From Dyella nitratireducens (GTDB taxonomy: Bacteria > Pseudomonadota > Gammaproteobacteria > Xanthomonadales > Rhodanobacteraceae), in NCBI RefSeq assembly GCF_014642835.1, contig NZ_BMJA01000002.1, positions 647,775 through 711,774 of the forward strand: 64,000 nt of DNA, written 5' to 3'. Below, piece after piece: positions 25,891 to 34,165 of the stretch (position 1 is its first letter; the number at the start of each line of letters is the position of its first letter). The notes under the pieces were generated by a model, which saw nothing but the letters and a program-made list of their open reading frames with translations, was not told where the DNA came from and made no database searches. Both the position numbers and the translations under genes were made by a program.

Positions 25891-26487
25891 TTAAAGTGAA
25901 AGCTCGCCTGAAAGCAGTTGCGACTTGAGAGAACGCAGACCTCTGCGCCCGTCTTCGGATCCATCTCGGAGACTCAATTGCGAATACACCTCCAAGTGAT
26001 AAAGCTGCTTGTGGCTAGGTGTATGGTGGGTGGCGTTCGGGTAATCCGGCATTCCCGGGCCTTTGCGGGGAAGAAAAACGCCATTGTCGGCGTCGTTGAT
26101 GCCAATTCCCCAACCATAAAGCAAGTTGCGTGATTCTCTCGCCTCGGGATCGCCCAGCGCCACGATATGGTGTGCGCAGGTGTTGGCCGGACGAGGTTGC
26201 GCCGTCGCTGCAACGATATTTCGAGATAGCGTGCGGCGATGGTTGTAATCCTTGCGATTGGCATTTGCCAGTAACACCTCTGCTGAGGTGGGCAGCGTTT
26301 CTCCGTTTTTGTATCTGACCCGTGCCTTCTCCTGTTTGAGCAGGAGTTCATTTCGAACTCCGTAAGCATTAACGTCACTGGCATTGGCCGAGATGCGATT
26401 GCCGGCAATGGTCAAATCCAGGATGCCGGCGGATGTGGTGGGGATTGGGGTGGGTGCCGCTACTGCGGTCTTTGGCTGTGCTGACAT
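25891..26487 (-). CDS. AHH-family nuclease toxin
   Basis: 198 residues. NTCAHHIVALGDPEARESRN (AHH at residues 105-107) followed by YGWGIGINDADNGVFLP is the pattern of the AHH/HNH-like toxin nucleases found at the C-termini of polymorphic toxins. The protein has only a Pro/Ala/Thr-rich N-terminus of about 20 residues and no recognisable delivery domain or signal peptide. It might be a secreted effector (type VI or III) or a stand-alone cassette left from a larger toxin. An immunity-like gene follows at once. A decayed relative of its C-terminal half is at 31960-32286. Confidence 0.75.
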   Translation of the reverse strand: MSAQPKTAVAAPTPIPTTSAGILDLTIAGNRISANASDVNAYGVRNELLLKQEKARVRYKNGETLPTSAEVLLANANRKDYNHRRTLSRNIVAATAQPRPANTCAHHIVALGDPEARESRNLLYGWGIGINDADNGVFLPRKGPGMPDYPNATHHTPSHKQLYHLEVYSQLSLRDGSEDGRRGLRSLKSQLLSGELSL

Positions 26488-26818
26488 GCTTCATCCCTGT
26501 TGGCGGGTGCCGTCCGCCGTCCGATCTAGTGTGCCATATGTCATCAAAGTATCTAGCGGCTGGGCACCTGTAGCGATGCTCTGCAGGCCGTCATTTCACA
26601 AGCTCGACTTTCCCCGTCCGCACTCAGCGGTATCGCCAAGACGTCAGCCTAGACCCCGACATGAAGCCAATGAGCGATTCCACGCCTTGATCTCCCGCGC
26701 CATTCGGCCTCAGACTAAATACAGGGCAGGGGTCGTTCGCCAGCAAGCACTTGCCACGGCCGAGACGAGCGGTTGCTATCGCTCGCATGGGGTGTGAAAC
26801 GAAAGGGAAACAGGGGCT
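26488..26818. other. Intergenic region without a recognised feature
   Basis: 331 bp between the toxin start (minus strand) and a TonB-C protein (plus strand). It should contain divergent promoters; I see no repeat, REP unit or convincing small gene. Confidence 0.5.
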
Positions 26819-28078
26819 ATGGATTTTCGATTTACGAAGTGGCGCGCTCGCATGCGGCGCCTTTTCTTGGCGGTTTGCGGCCTATTTGTCGCGTCGCCGG
26901 CAATGTTGGCTGCGTATCCCGCGACGATAGCGGATCCGTTCATCATCCGTCCTGCATTGGCGACAAAGCCTGCACTTGTTTATCCGCCTGAGGCTATCCG
27001 GCAGCGTCATCAGGGCACGGCGATGGTGTTGCTCGTTGTTGATGTGCGCGGCATGCCGCGAGATATACGTATCGAACGAACTAGTGGGTTTCCAGAGTTG
27101 GACAAGGCTGCACTCGAAGCCGTACAGCACTGGACCTTCAAGCCTGAGTTCAAGTACGGCAAGCCCGCCGAGGCGCAAGTAGCCATTCCCGTGACTTTCA
27201 ATCTGAACAAGTTAGGGGATGATCTGCCCATTGCAGTGAGCGCCTTGAGTAACGAATTTTTTCGCATCTGGTTGCCGAATGGAGACGCGTTCACTGCGTC
27301 TTTGGAAAATGGCAACCTCGCTCTTGAGCATTACGTCCCGTTCAAGCTCCGGCCTGGGCAGCATGCCTTTCCGACGCCGCCGTCCAATGCAAACAGTTAT
27401 GCGCAGACACTGGAAACTGCTTATCACGACGGATACGTGGCAGCCAGTCATCATGGGGAGCCACCGGCATCACGCTGTCTGATCAACTGTCTGCGCACGC
27501 TACGGATGGATTTCTATGATGGATCTTCCGTTTTCCTGAATGTGCAGGACGAGAGTTCCGAAGCAATCCTGCTGGCCTTGGGTGGATTGCCGACAGTCGA
27601 CGACGCGCGTGCGGCAGGCACTATGACGGCGTATCTGCATCAGCATCCCGGGTTGGAATTGAATAATTGGGAGCTGCGGGACAAAGCGGGCGCCACCGTG
27701 AAGTCGGCGCTCCTGTATTACTACGACCTGCCAAAGGACCGAGCCATCGCCTTAAGCAGAATGTCTATAGCCCCGCCACCGCCTTCACAGCCAGGTGTTC
27801 CATCCGGTGCTGATGGTATAGAACCGTCGGCGGATGTCTGCCGACGTACGATGGTTCGTGAGGCCGAACACACCATGGCTGATTCGGCTGCACAAATACC
27901 AGTAGTCACCGTCGTGGTTGATCGTAGCGGCCAAGTTGCGCACGAATGGATCGCGCGCTCCAGTAATTCTAGGTTCGTGGATGTTTCCGCGCTCAATGAC
28001 GCAGCGCATTGGACCTTCAACGGAATCGCTTGCGACGGCCAGCGTGTGACTGAATCGGTGGGCATTGCAAGGCAATAA
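26819..28078 (+). CDS. Secreted TonB C-terminal domain protein
   Basis: 419 residues. A basic start and hydrophobic segment (RRLFLAVCGLFVASPAMLAA) form a signal peptide, so the protein is periplasmic. Residues about 50-130 form a TonB C-terminal domain: YPPEAIRQRHQGTAMVLLVV, SGFPELDKAALEAVQHWTFK and PVTFNL. The C-terminal 80 residues contain a weaker copy (VVTVVVDRSGQVAHEWIARS, LNDAAHWTFNG). The middle 200 residues match nothing I recognise. There is no ExbB/ExbD gene and no N-terminal energy-coupling helix of usual TonB type, so a transport role is unproven. Comparable domains occur in the protein at 34330-35841. Confidence 0.7.
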   Translation: MDFRFTKWRARMRRLFLAVCGLFVASPAMLAAYPATIADPFIIRPALATKPALVYPPEAIRQRHQGTAMVLLVVDVRGMPRDIRIERTSGFPELDKAALEAVQHWTFKPEFKYGKPAEAQVAIPVTFNLNKLGDDLPIAVSALSNEFFRIWLPNGDAFTASLENGNLALEHYVPFKLRPGQHAFPTPPSNANSYAQTLETAYHDGYVAASHHGEPPASRCLINCLRTLRMDFYDGSSVFLNVQDESSEAILLALGGLPTVDDARAAGTMTAYLHQHPGLELNNWELRDKAGATVKSALLYYYDLPKDRAIALSRMSIAPPPPSQPGVPSGADGIEPSADVCRRTMVREAEHTMADSAAQIPVVTVVVDRSGQVAHEWIARSSNSRFVDVSALNDAAHWTFNGIACDGQRVTESVGIARQ

Positions 28079-28253
28079 ACCGGCTAAGGAACCTTGGCGA
28101 AGGCCACTGTCGCGGGCGATACGATTCCGCCGTGGCTGTCTGCGACGTCTGGCTTGAGGTGGGTGAGGCTGGTCGTGATTTCTTTGTCATAAACAAGAGG
28201 CGTCGCCGTTTCCTGAGATAGCACTGCGGTCGATCACCTGGCGGCAACGCCGC
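28079..28253. other. Intergenic region without a recognised feature
   Basis: Short spacer between the TonB-C protein and the icmF scrap. Nothing recognised. Confidence 0.4.
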
Positions 28254-28424
28254 CATCGGCCGCGTCACCCGCCGCTCCCTGCACGCGCAGGAAATCCAGT
28301 TCAACGACATCCGCACCATCCTGCAAGCGCTGTACGCCCTGTTCGACAACTGCAACAGCCTGCACACCAACGCCTACGATGAAGCCATCACCACGCCAAC
28401 GGAAGAAAGCGTGCGCCGCGCCGT
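28254..28424 (+). pseudogene. Duplicated internal fragment of icmF
   Basis: Bases 28273-28424 match icmF 21219-21370 at a constant offset of 7054 with only about four mismatches. Bases 28254-28275 match icmF 21116-21137, so the piece also carries an internal deletion of about 80 bp at a short CGCCGC/GGCCGC repeat. It encodes [20 protein letters not shown] in the same orientation as icmF, with no start or stop. It directly abuts the restriction endonuclease gene. Confidence 0.9.
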
Positions 28425-28436
28425 AACATCCGATCA

Positions 28437-29275
28437 ATGGACATGATGTTGCTAGACAAGGTATTTGATATGGAATCGGGCTACGTTTTGAATTTTTCGG
28501 ATGCTTCTATGCATGCTTTCTATGTCCACGACCTCAACGTAGACATCGACGCTCCGGAATATCGAGCCGATGGTACGTCAAAAGCAAAACGGATACGGTG
28601 TTTTTTGCGAAAAGTTAGCGATGCCGAAGCTGCGCGGGTATTGCGAGTGCTATGGGAGTATCGCCAAGCAATGTATCTTCGTAGTGGAAAACCAGACCCG
28701 CTACCTAATGCTGAAAGTATGTTCTTATCGGTGATGGTGCGCTTGGAAGGTAAGCGACGATCGCAGGCCAACGCTGTAGGCTTGTCAGCTATGCCCGCCA
28801 ATGACTGGGTGAAGCTCTCTCCACTGTGTGAAAAGTTGTTGGGCTTAGTGTCAATGAGTCCACATCCGCGAGGACAAGCCTTTGGATATATTCCATCATT
28901 TTGGCGGCACCTAGAGGGGCATTTTCACTACGTGGGGAACAAATTGACGGCAGCTTTCAGCACGATGGGCATACGTATCTTTTAGAGGCCAAATGGCATC
29001 AAGGCAAAACGCAGGCCGACGACTTGCGCATCTTTGAAGGCAAGTTGCAAGAAAAGGCCGCATGGTCACGCGGTTTATTTGTGAGTCATGCTGGATTTAC
29101 CGAAAAGGGCTTGGACACACTTGGAAGGAATAAGCGTGTTCTTTGTATGGATGGATTAGATTTGTACGAAACACTTGACAGACGCCTCCCTTTGGGTGAT
29201 GTGATCGTAAGAAAGGCACGTAAGGCTGTAGAGACCGGCCGTGTTTTTGTGCGTGTGCGCGAGTTGTTTTTGTAA
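28437..29275 (+). pseudogene. Frameshifted Mrr-like restriction endonuclease
   Basis: Two overlapping frames make one protein. Frame 1 (28437-28985) gives the N-terminal domain (YRADGTSKAKRIRCFLRKVS, ARVLRVLWEYRQ). From about 28901 the other frame gives PRGAFSLRGEQIDGSFQHDG, YLLEAKWHQGKTQADDLRIF and GLFVSHAGFTEKGLDTLGRN, the conserved nuclease half with a D...ExK-type core (EQIDG...LEAKW). The shift falls at about 28885-28915, where a third frame (DIFHHFGGT) also fits, so more than one indel is possible. The family is a type IV/Mrr-like enzyme acting on foreign or modified DNA. As sequenced it is inactive unless rescued by frameshifting. Confidence 0.75.
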
Positions 29276-29367
29276 TGGAAAATATGCGCGCTGCTGTCAG
29301 CTGTGGTTGAAAAATGAAGAATTGGATGGTCTTCTTTTCAAAATAAACAATGCAAGAGGGGAGTGTG

Positions 29368-30000
29368 ATGCGGAGGTATGGTTTTGTCCTTGTTATTGGT
29401 CTGCTTCTCTCATGGCAGTCGCATGCGGCAGAACGCGTCGTTGAAGGCTTGCCTAAGATCACAAGTTCGAGCAATGCGACCTTGGGAGAGTCAGAGCAAT
29501 TTGAGCGAGATAAGTTTGAATATGAGAAAAGTTTTAAGGAGCGCGAGCTTCAAGTCGAAAGAATGAAGGCTTGGCTCACGGGGTTATCAATTTTGGTGCC
29601 GCTAGGATTGGGCATGCTCACCCTGGCTTGGCAAACGAGCTCTGCCAACAGATTGAAGGATCGTGAGGCGAAGGACGCCTTTGAGATGAAAGCTGCCGAG
29701 ATTGTTTTCACGGGGAACAGCACGATAGCTACGAAAAATAGGGCGCGAGCTTTGACCGTTCTATTTCCAAATCGCTTTCCAGAAAGTTTTGGCGAGGCTT
29801 TTGAGCCCAGGAAATTTACTGCAGGCGGTCCAAAGTATGAGGCGAAAGTTGAAGTCTTTCGAGCCGCATGCGCAAAGGCTAACACTCCTCGCGAGGTCTA
29901 CCAAGTTTGGTACGCACTCTTTCCTGGGGACGAGTGGATTCAACAATTGGTGAAAGATTCAGGTTCAGAGCTTGCGGAAGATTATGAAGATATTGATTGA
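29368..30000 (+). CDS. Hypothetical membrane-anchored protein
   Basis: 210 residues from the ATG at 29368, which has an AGGGGAG site. A signal peptide (YGFVLVIGLLLSWQSHAAE) is followed by a charged, probably coiled-coil segment (EQFERDKFEYEKSFKERELQ), a transmembrane helix (WLTGLSILVPLGLGMLTLAW) and a soluble alpha-helical C-terminal domain of about 110 residues. I recognise no family. The C-terminal domain is probably cytoplasmic. Low GC, like the rest of the island; it follows the broken restriction gene and may have belonged with it. Confidence 0.6.
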   Translation: MRRYGFVLVIGLLLSWQSHAAERVVEGLPKITSSSNATLGESEQFERDKFEYEKSFKERELQVERMKAWLTGLSILVPLGLGMLTLAWQTSSANRLKDREAKDAFEMKAAEIVFTGNSTIATKNRARALTVLFPNRFPESFGEAFEPRKFTAGGPKYEAKVEVFRAACAKANTPREVYQVWYALFPGDEWIQQLVKDSGSELAEDYEDID

Positions 30001-30374
30001 AGGTAGAACTTTATTTTAATGAATTTGAAAAGCGAAGCACCTTTTAAGTAATTACGTTGCATTTGCGCAATTATTAAACGGATAGAACGAAAAGAGGTAC
30101 TAGGGGCAGAGGGAGGCTGGGTCATAGCGCACTTTTAAATTTGAGTGAAAGAAAGTTCACTCTAACTCCAGTTTTTAAGTGTGTTTGATCGTGCGGAAAG
30201 TTAGATTGAGCCTCTGTCCAAGTTGGATGGATGATCTATTAGATTGCTAAGGTTTCTGTTTTTAGAGTCACTGAAAACAGCTATTTTTTGGCAATTCGAG
30301 CGAAGTTGTGTAACTTTACTAACGCAATTCTTCGCAACTACCGCGCCTCGGGATTCCATGGAGGCGGCGTCAGG
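30001..30374. other. AT-rich intergenic region
   Basis: 374 bp between convergent genes. Apart from the repeat at 30118-30164 it contains no recognisable gene or terminator. Base composition is clearly more AT-rich than the flanking chromosome. Confidence 0.5.
30118..30164. repeat. Short dispersed repeat with hairpin (copy 1)
   Basis: GGGTCATAGCGCACTTTTAA followed by TTTGAGTGAAAGAAAGTTCA. The same sequence with a few changes occurs at 34166-34212, immediately after a MITE copy. Within it, GTGCACTTTC-like and GAAAGTTCAC arms can pair. Confidence 0.7.
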
Positions 30375-30893
30375 CTAATTTCCAAATATCGGAACAGTAA
30401 TTCCAAAATATAAAAAGGCGCCCTTGTCGTAAAGTGACTTGGACGTATTGATTTCCTGGTTCATCCATCCAACACCGGCGGAGATAATCACAGGAATCTT
30501 AAAGCCTTTCTGTGGTTGCTGATCTTCTGGAAAAATCGGGTATGCGTATCCGCTCACAAGATATATGTTAGTGTGAAATAGCGATGAAGGCTGGGTACTC
30601 TGCGCAGTATTTGGGTTCTCATTTAAATTGCTTAGGCCTTGAGCTCCAAGGCCTAAAAACCATCCTTGCCCGCTGCTCTGTCCGAAACGCACTCTAAGCT
30701 CCGGAGACACTGAAAAAAAATCATATGTTTCCGCGCGACCTTTTAGAATCGTATAAGCTCCGGTCGCAACCAATTCAACGTGGATGCTGTTTGCATCGGG
30801 CGGTTGATTATTTGAATTTTCCGCTAGCGTGGACGCGGACGTGCTAGCCGAGAGAATCAAAATAGCAATAACTGATGAGCGGTGCTGTCTCAT
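30375..30893 (-). CDS. Hypothetical exported protein, possibly a small beta-barrel
   Basis: 172 residues. An N-terminal signal peptide (SSVIAILILSASTSASTLAE) precedes a mature part with alternating hydrophobic/polar strands (HVELVATGAYTILKGRAETY, FFSVSPELRVRFGQ, GWFLGLGAQG, TNIYLVSGYAYPIF, IPVIISAGVGW, GAFLYFGITVPIFGN) ending close to an aromatic residue. This suggests an outer-membrane barrel of about eight strands, but I recognise no family. It ends about 480 bp downstream of the YopT-like gene on the same strand. Confidence 0.6.
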   Translation of the reverse strand: MRQHRSSVIAILILSASTSASTLAENSNNQPPDANSIHVELVATGAYTILKGRAETYDFFSVSPELRVRFGQSSGQGWFLGLGAQGLSNLNENPNTAQSTQPSSLFHTNIYLVSGYAYPIFPEDQQPQKGFKIPVIISAGVGWMNQEINTSKSLYDKGAFLYFGITVPIFGN

Positions 30894-31235
30894 ATGCTTC
30901 CCCCTGGACGGTTAGCCGTTAAAATCATGAAGCAAGCAACTGCAAAAAGGCCATTAAGGCTTAGCCTAATTAGCTGTCATGTGCCGCATAGGTATGCCCT
31001 GCTCGTTGGGCGAGCGGTCAGTCCAAAGCAGCGATAAATTCCCCTTCTCCCGCCACAGAAAATTGCGCGTTGAGCCTTCTGTGATGTACCCAATAACTTA
31101 AGCTCAAATTTGGTGAAATTTATGTCAAGATGCAGGGAATTGTCGGCACCCTCACTCGTAATGGCAACCGGAACGGAGGTAGTTAAATAAAGCTGACTAC
31201 CTCTGTCCCGAATTCCACGCATCGTTTTGTATCCT
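30894..31235. other. Intergenic region with no clear gene
   Basis: 342 bp. An open frame of 81 codons on the minus strand (30977-31222) has no ribosome site and no recognisable domain; I do not call it. It may be gene debris, like much of this region. Confidence 0.4.
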
Positions 31236-31850
31236 TCAATCGAAGCTCACCTGGGCCACATTGACAAACAGGTACATGTTGCCAGTGAGCGCGCTAGCCA
31301 ACGATAGATCGCCGAAAAACGCTTCAAGGTCGCCGTCGCCAATGACGAACTCGCCGAAATTGGGATCGAACAGGCGAATAGAATCGGCGTTCTGCGCACA
31401 AATCGCGTGCCCGCCAGTCAATGTAGATATGTTGATCATCGCGTAAGGCATGTTGCCGCCCCGCATCGCAGGCAAGGCGTCGGCAAGCCGGGTGAACTCC
31501 GCGCCGCCGTCGACGAATTCGATGCTCATGCCGAATTTGCCGATCTGGATCAGTCGATTCATGACCTGGAAATGGACGGCTGCGGTGAAGTCGTCGGTTC
31601 TGGCCTTTACATCCCGCTGAGCCGACTCGTAAAGACGCTGTCGGCCGCCGATCAGTTTTGCTTGCGAAGACACGTAGGCCATCCGATGGTCCGGGCTCTC
31701 TTGGGGAACCTGCCGGAGTCGCTTGAGCCATTCGACACAGCTGCCGTAGCAGACCCCGCCCTTTAGATCCAGGGCGTGGGGAAAGGCGACATCGATAATC
31801 TGGGTGGTCTGATTCCAGCTCTTGACCCGGCAATCCGTTAGCTTGCTCAT
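31236..31850 (-). CDS. YopT/AvrPphB-like cysteine protease (peptidase C58-type), putative effector
   Basis: 204 residues. The catalytic triad of family C58 can be placed: Cys34 in LKGGVCYGSCVEWLKRLRQ (a GxC...W motif), His148 in LTGGHAICAQ and Asp162 in IRLFDPNFGEFVI. The His-Asp spacing of 14 is close to that of YopT. Known members are type III effectors or toxin domains that cleave host or target proteins. There is no signal peptide. It is divergent from a broken AHH toxin and its immunity gene, and a fragment of a second copy is at 25041-25255. No chaperone or secretion gene was seen nearby, so the delivery route is open. Confidence 0.7.
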   Translation of the reverse strand: MSKLTDCRVKSWNQTTQIIDVAFPHALDLKGGVCYGSCVEWLKRLRQVPQESPDHRMAYVSSQAKLIGGRQRLYESAQRDVKARTDDFTAAVHFQVMNRLIQIGKFGMSIEFVDGGAEFTRLADALPAMRGGNMPYAMINISTLTGGHAICAQNADSIRLFDPNFGEFVIGDGDLEAFFGDLSLASALTGNMYLFVNVAQVSFD

Positions 31851-31959
31851 GGCGCGAAGATCCAGGCGAAAGGTATTGGAAAATGTAGTACAGAAAACCG
31901 CGTACGGAAAAGGGTGGCGCCCCGGCCATTAAGGGCTTGAGGCAGTTAGGGACTCCCGT

Positions 31960-32286
31960 TTGCCGCAAGGGCGTTTGTCATACTTCTTGCATCCCGTCAT
32001 ACGAATGCAAAATCCCATGTGCCTCGTAACCGTAACCATTGGTATCGACGATGACGATAACGGCGTTTTCCTTCCCGGCAACAAAAAGGTGGCAGTCATC
32101 GATCGCCGCCTTAAAAACGCTACCAGGCATTCGGTCGTGCATACCGCTGTGTATCACCTTGCCGTTTTCAACGAGCTCCGACAGGCATCTTCCAGCGATA
32201 GCGATGCGGGGCGCAGGAAGCTTCGCGACATCAAACAAGACCTCGTTTTTGCAACCTTCCCTTATCGTAAGGACGATAGGCCGTGA
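31960..32286 (+). pseudogene. Decayed AHH-type toxin (C-terminal half only)
   Basis: The frame encodes IGIDDDDNGVFLPGNKKVAV, then HTAVYHLAVFNEL and GRRKLRDIKQDL, colinear with the C-terminal half of the AHH toxin at 25891-26487 (IGINDADNGVFLP, QLYHLEVYSQL, GRRGLRSLKSQL). The AHH catalytic histidines and all N-terminal sequence are absent. Its stop overlaps the immunity start as GTGA, which preserves the original operon structure. It is therefore a toxin remnant kept beside an intact immunity gene. Confidence 0.75.
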
Positions 32287-32840
32287 CCGTTTGGCTAATC
32301 ACCAATGACCTTATCGACAAGGTTGAAACCATCGTGTTGCCTCCCGAAGCGGAGGGCGACGCCGACCTGCTAATGCAGGTCGGTGGAGAGGGCAAACCCG
32401 TCGTCTGGAATGAACCATTGCGCCTGGTTCGGGACAAAGGTGACTCAAGACGCAAGACCCCCAAGCCACGAACCGACCTGACTCCGTTCTTGTTCGGCGT
32501 CTTGGTGCTTAATCAAAAAGCCCGCAATGCTCTAGGGAGCTTTCTGTCGCGATTTGGGCAGCTGCTTGAAATCGACGTTGAAGGGGAAACGGAGTATTAC
32601 TACAACGTCACCAATGTGGTGTCCTGTATTGATCCGAAGCGAAGCAAGAGACGCGCGTCAGGTGCCATCCAGGAAGAGGCCTTCAATACGTCGGCCGTTC
32701 CTTCCGAACCCGCCGTGTTCAAAGACCCTTTGACCGTGACCGGCCGTATTTACGTCAATGACGGCGGCAAGGCTCTGCTCGAACAACAGATCAAAGCGCA
32801 TGGCATCACGGGCATGGACTTTGCCCGCGCAGGTCTATGA
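32283..32840 (+). CDS. Orphan Imm11-like immunity protein
   Basis: 185 residues starting at GTG 32283, which forms a GTGA overlap with the toxin remnant's stop; the N-terminus MTVW matches its paralogue at 25315-25875. Shared blocks include GVLVLNQKARNALGSFLSRF, FGQLLEI, YYYNVTNVVSCIDP and GRIYVNDGGKALL. The gene is complete although its partner toxin is decayed. It may now protect against toxins from related strains, or simply be a recent leftover. Confidence 0.6.
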   Translation: MTVWLITNDLIDKVETIVLPPEAEGDADLLMQVGGEGKPVVWNEPLRLVRDKGDSRRKTPKPRTDLTPFLFGVLVLNQKARNALGSFLSRFGQLLEIDVEGETEYYYNVTNVVSCIDPKRSKRRASGAIQEEAFNTSAVPSEPAVFKDPLTVTGRIYVNDGGKALLEQQIKAHGITGMDFARAGL

Positions 32841-33403
32841 TTGTCGTTGGGTCACTATCAGCATGATCCTTGGTATCACTAAGTCGCGCGGTGCCTTTAT
32901 CGCAAAGCATGAATATCGGCGGACTCCGCTGCCTCTGCGCCTAACGACTGCTGCATGCCGTGCCTCCATTGAGGGTGCAGCAGAAGATCACTAACACGGC
33001 AACTGCGCGGCAATCGGGACGGTACCAGCGAGTTGTCCGAACAGCATCAGTTTCTCGCGTATATCGCGTAAGCCGAGGATGTTATCAACAGCGAAGCTGG
33101 TCAACGACAAACAAAAAGACGTGGGATGCCTCAATACAAGCTGCGATATCAGAGTCGAAAAAGAAGTCCGTCCGATGATGCTCTGATCTTGTGTATCGTG
33201 TGCTCGACACACTTATCGTGACTTTAGTCATGACACTTGCAGTGACTTTAGTCATAACGTCACTGTGCCATTAGTCACGACGCCAATTCGCGTCGAAAAA
33301 ACAATACCAAAGCGCCGCATTTTTTAATGCGGTCTGTCCGTTTTGTTTCTTCTTGCAAGCACAAAATGATCTAACGGACATAGGCGTCCGTAAGGAGTCC
33401 CCT
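32841..33403. other. Intergenic region with short-repeat and composite-repeat debris
   Basis: 563 bp without a credible gene. Around 33081-33106 it contains AACAGCGAAGCTGGTCAACG, a piece of the composite repeat found at 39383-39741 and 55814-55963, and from 33218 an array of short direct repeats described separately. Confidence 0.6.
33218..33278. promoter_or_regulatory. Direct-repeat array upstream of an exported protein gene
   Basis: GTGACTTTAGTCAT occurs at 33218-33231 and 33242-33255 (period 24 bp), with a third partial copy (ATTAGTCAC) near 33270. Periodic repeats about 130-190 bp before the start at 33404 look like operator sites for a transcription factor. The factor is unknown. Confidence 0.45.
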
Positions 33404-33919
33404 ATGAAACTCCAAATCACTGCCGCGACCCTCGCGATCAGTTTGGCGTGCGCCGGCAGCATCAGCGCCGCCCAAGACCAGAGTCACACCACCAACCTGC
33501 AAACTTTCACAGTGACCGCACCAGTGGGCCAATACGAAACCTATGTCGTCGACTTGCACACGGGCTACGGATTGGCGGCCCTGGTCGGCAACACACACCG
33601 TGAGTACATGCAAGCGGCGCGGGCGGCCGAAAGGTCAGAAGCGCTGCGGAAGATGGGTATGGCCAAGCAATCGTTAGTGGCCGTAGCCATCGACAACTCG
33701 ATCGGCCCAGGCGTGGCGAAACGGGTCCTGGTGACGGACTCCGCCCAAAACACGGTTGCCTTCGTGGACGTGTATTGCAAGCGGGCCGTACCGGCGGGAG
33801 ACAAACACTGCCAGCTATTCCCCAACGGGATCAGGTCAATGCATAGTCAGCGTCTAGCGTCGGCATCTCAGCTAAGGACGGGGCATCTGCGAGAGTCGAG
33901 TGCTTTGGCTTTGCGGTAG
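33404..33919 (+). CDS. Hypothetical exported protein
   Basis: 171 residues from the ATG at 33404, which has a TAAGGAG site 7 bp upstream. A typical signal peptide (LQITAATLAISLACAGSISA) is followed by about 145 mature residues containing FTVTAPVGQYETYVVDLHTG and VDVYCKRAVPAGDKHCQLF with two cysteines that may form a disulfide. I recognise no family. The last 30 residues, polar and Ser/Arg-rich, may be an extension into intergenic sequence. Confidence 0.6.
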   Translation: MKLQITAATLAISLACAGSISAAQDQSHTTNLQTFTVTAPVGQYETYVVDLHTGYGLAALVGNTHREYMQAARAAERSEALRKMGMAKQSLVAVAIDNSIGPGVAKRVLVTDSAQNTVAFVDVYCKRAVPAGDKHCQLFPNGIRSMHSQRLASASQLRTGHLRESSALALR

Positions 33920-33941
33920 GTGCGGGAAACGGGGTCGGAGT

Positions 33942-34165
33942 CTGAGGTATCCCCACGTTTTCTGCTTGATGGTCTGAACAAAATCAGCAAGCTGGCCAAG
34001 GCTTATTAAATTACCTCGGCGTCATTCCGGCGAAGGCCGGAATCCATGGTGAATGCGAAGCATGGATTCCGGCCTTCGCCGGAATGACGTCGAGGTAAAA
34101 ATGCCAAGTATTGGCCACGAAAAAGCCCTTCCTTGAACAGCTCGAAAAACGTGGGAAAGCCTCAG
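33942..34165. mobile_element. MITE-like element with REP core, copy A
   Basis: 224 bp bounded by imperfect inverted ends CTGAGGTATCCCCACGTTTT and the complement of AAAAACGTGGGAAAGCCTCAG. Inner arms (AAAATCAGCAAGCTGGCCAA and GGCCACGAAAAAGCCCTTCC) flank a REP pair at 34019-34091. No coding capacity. The same arms in inverted order are found in copies B and C. Confidence 0.75.

Noticed and set aside
30977..31222. 81-codon minus-strand frame between the exported protein and the YopT-like gene
   Set aside because: No ribosome site, no domain, lies in gene debris.
33942..34165. Repeat considered as a CRISPR array or integron attachment site
   Set aside because: Only a single inverted unit with REP core and inverted ends; there is no array of regular spacers and no integrase or cas gene.
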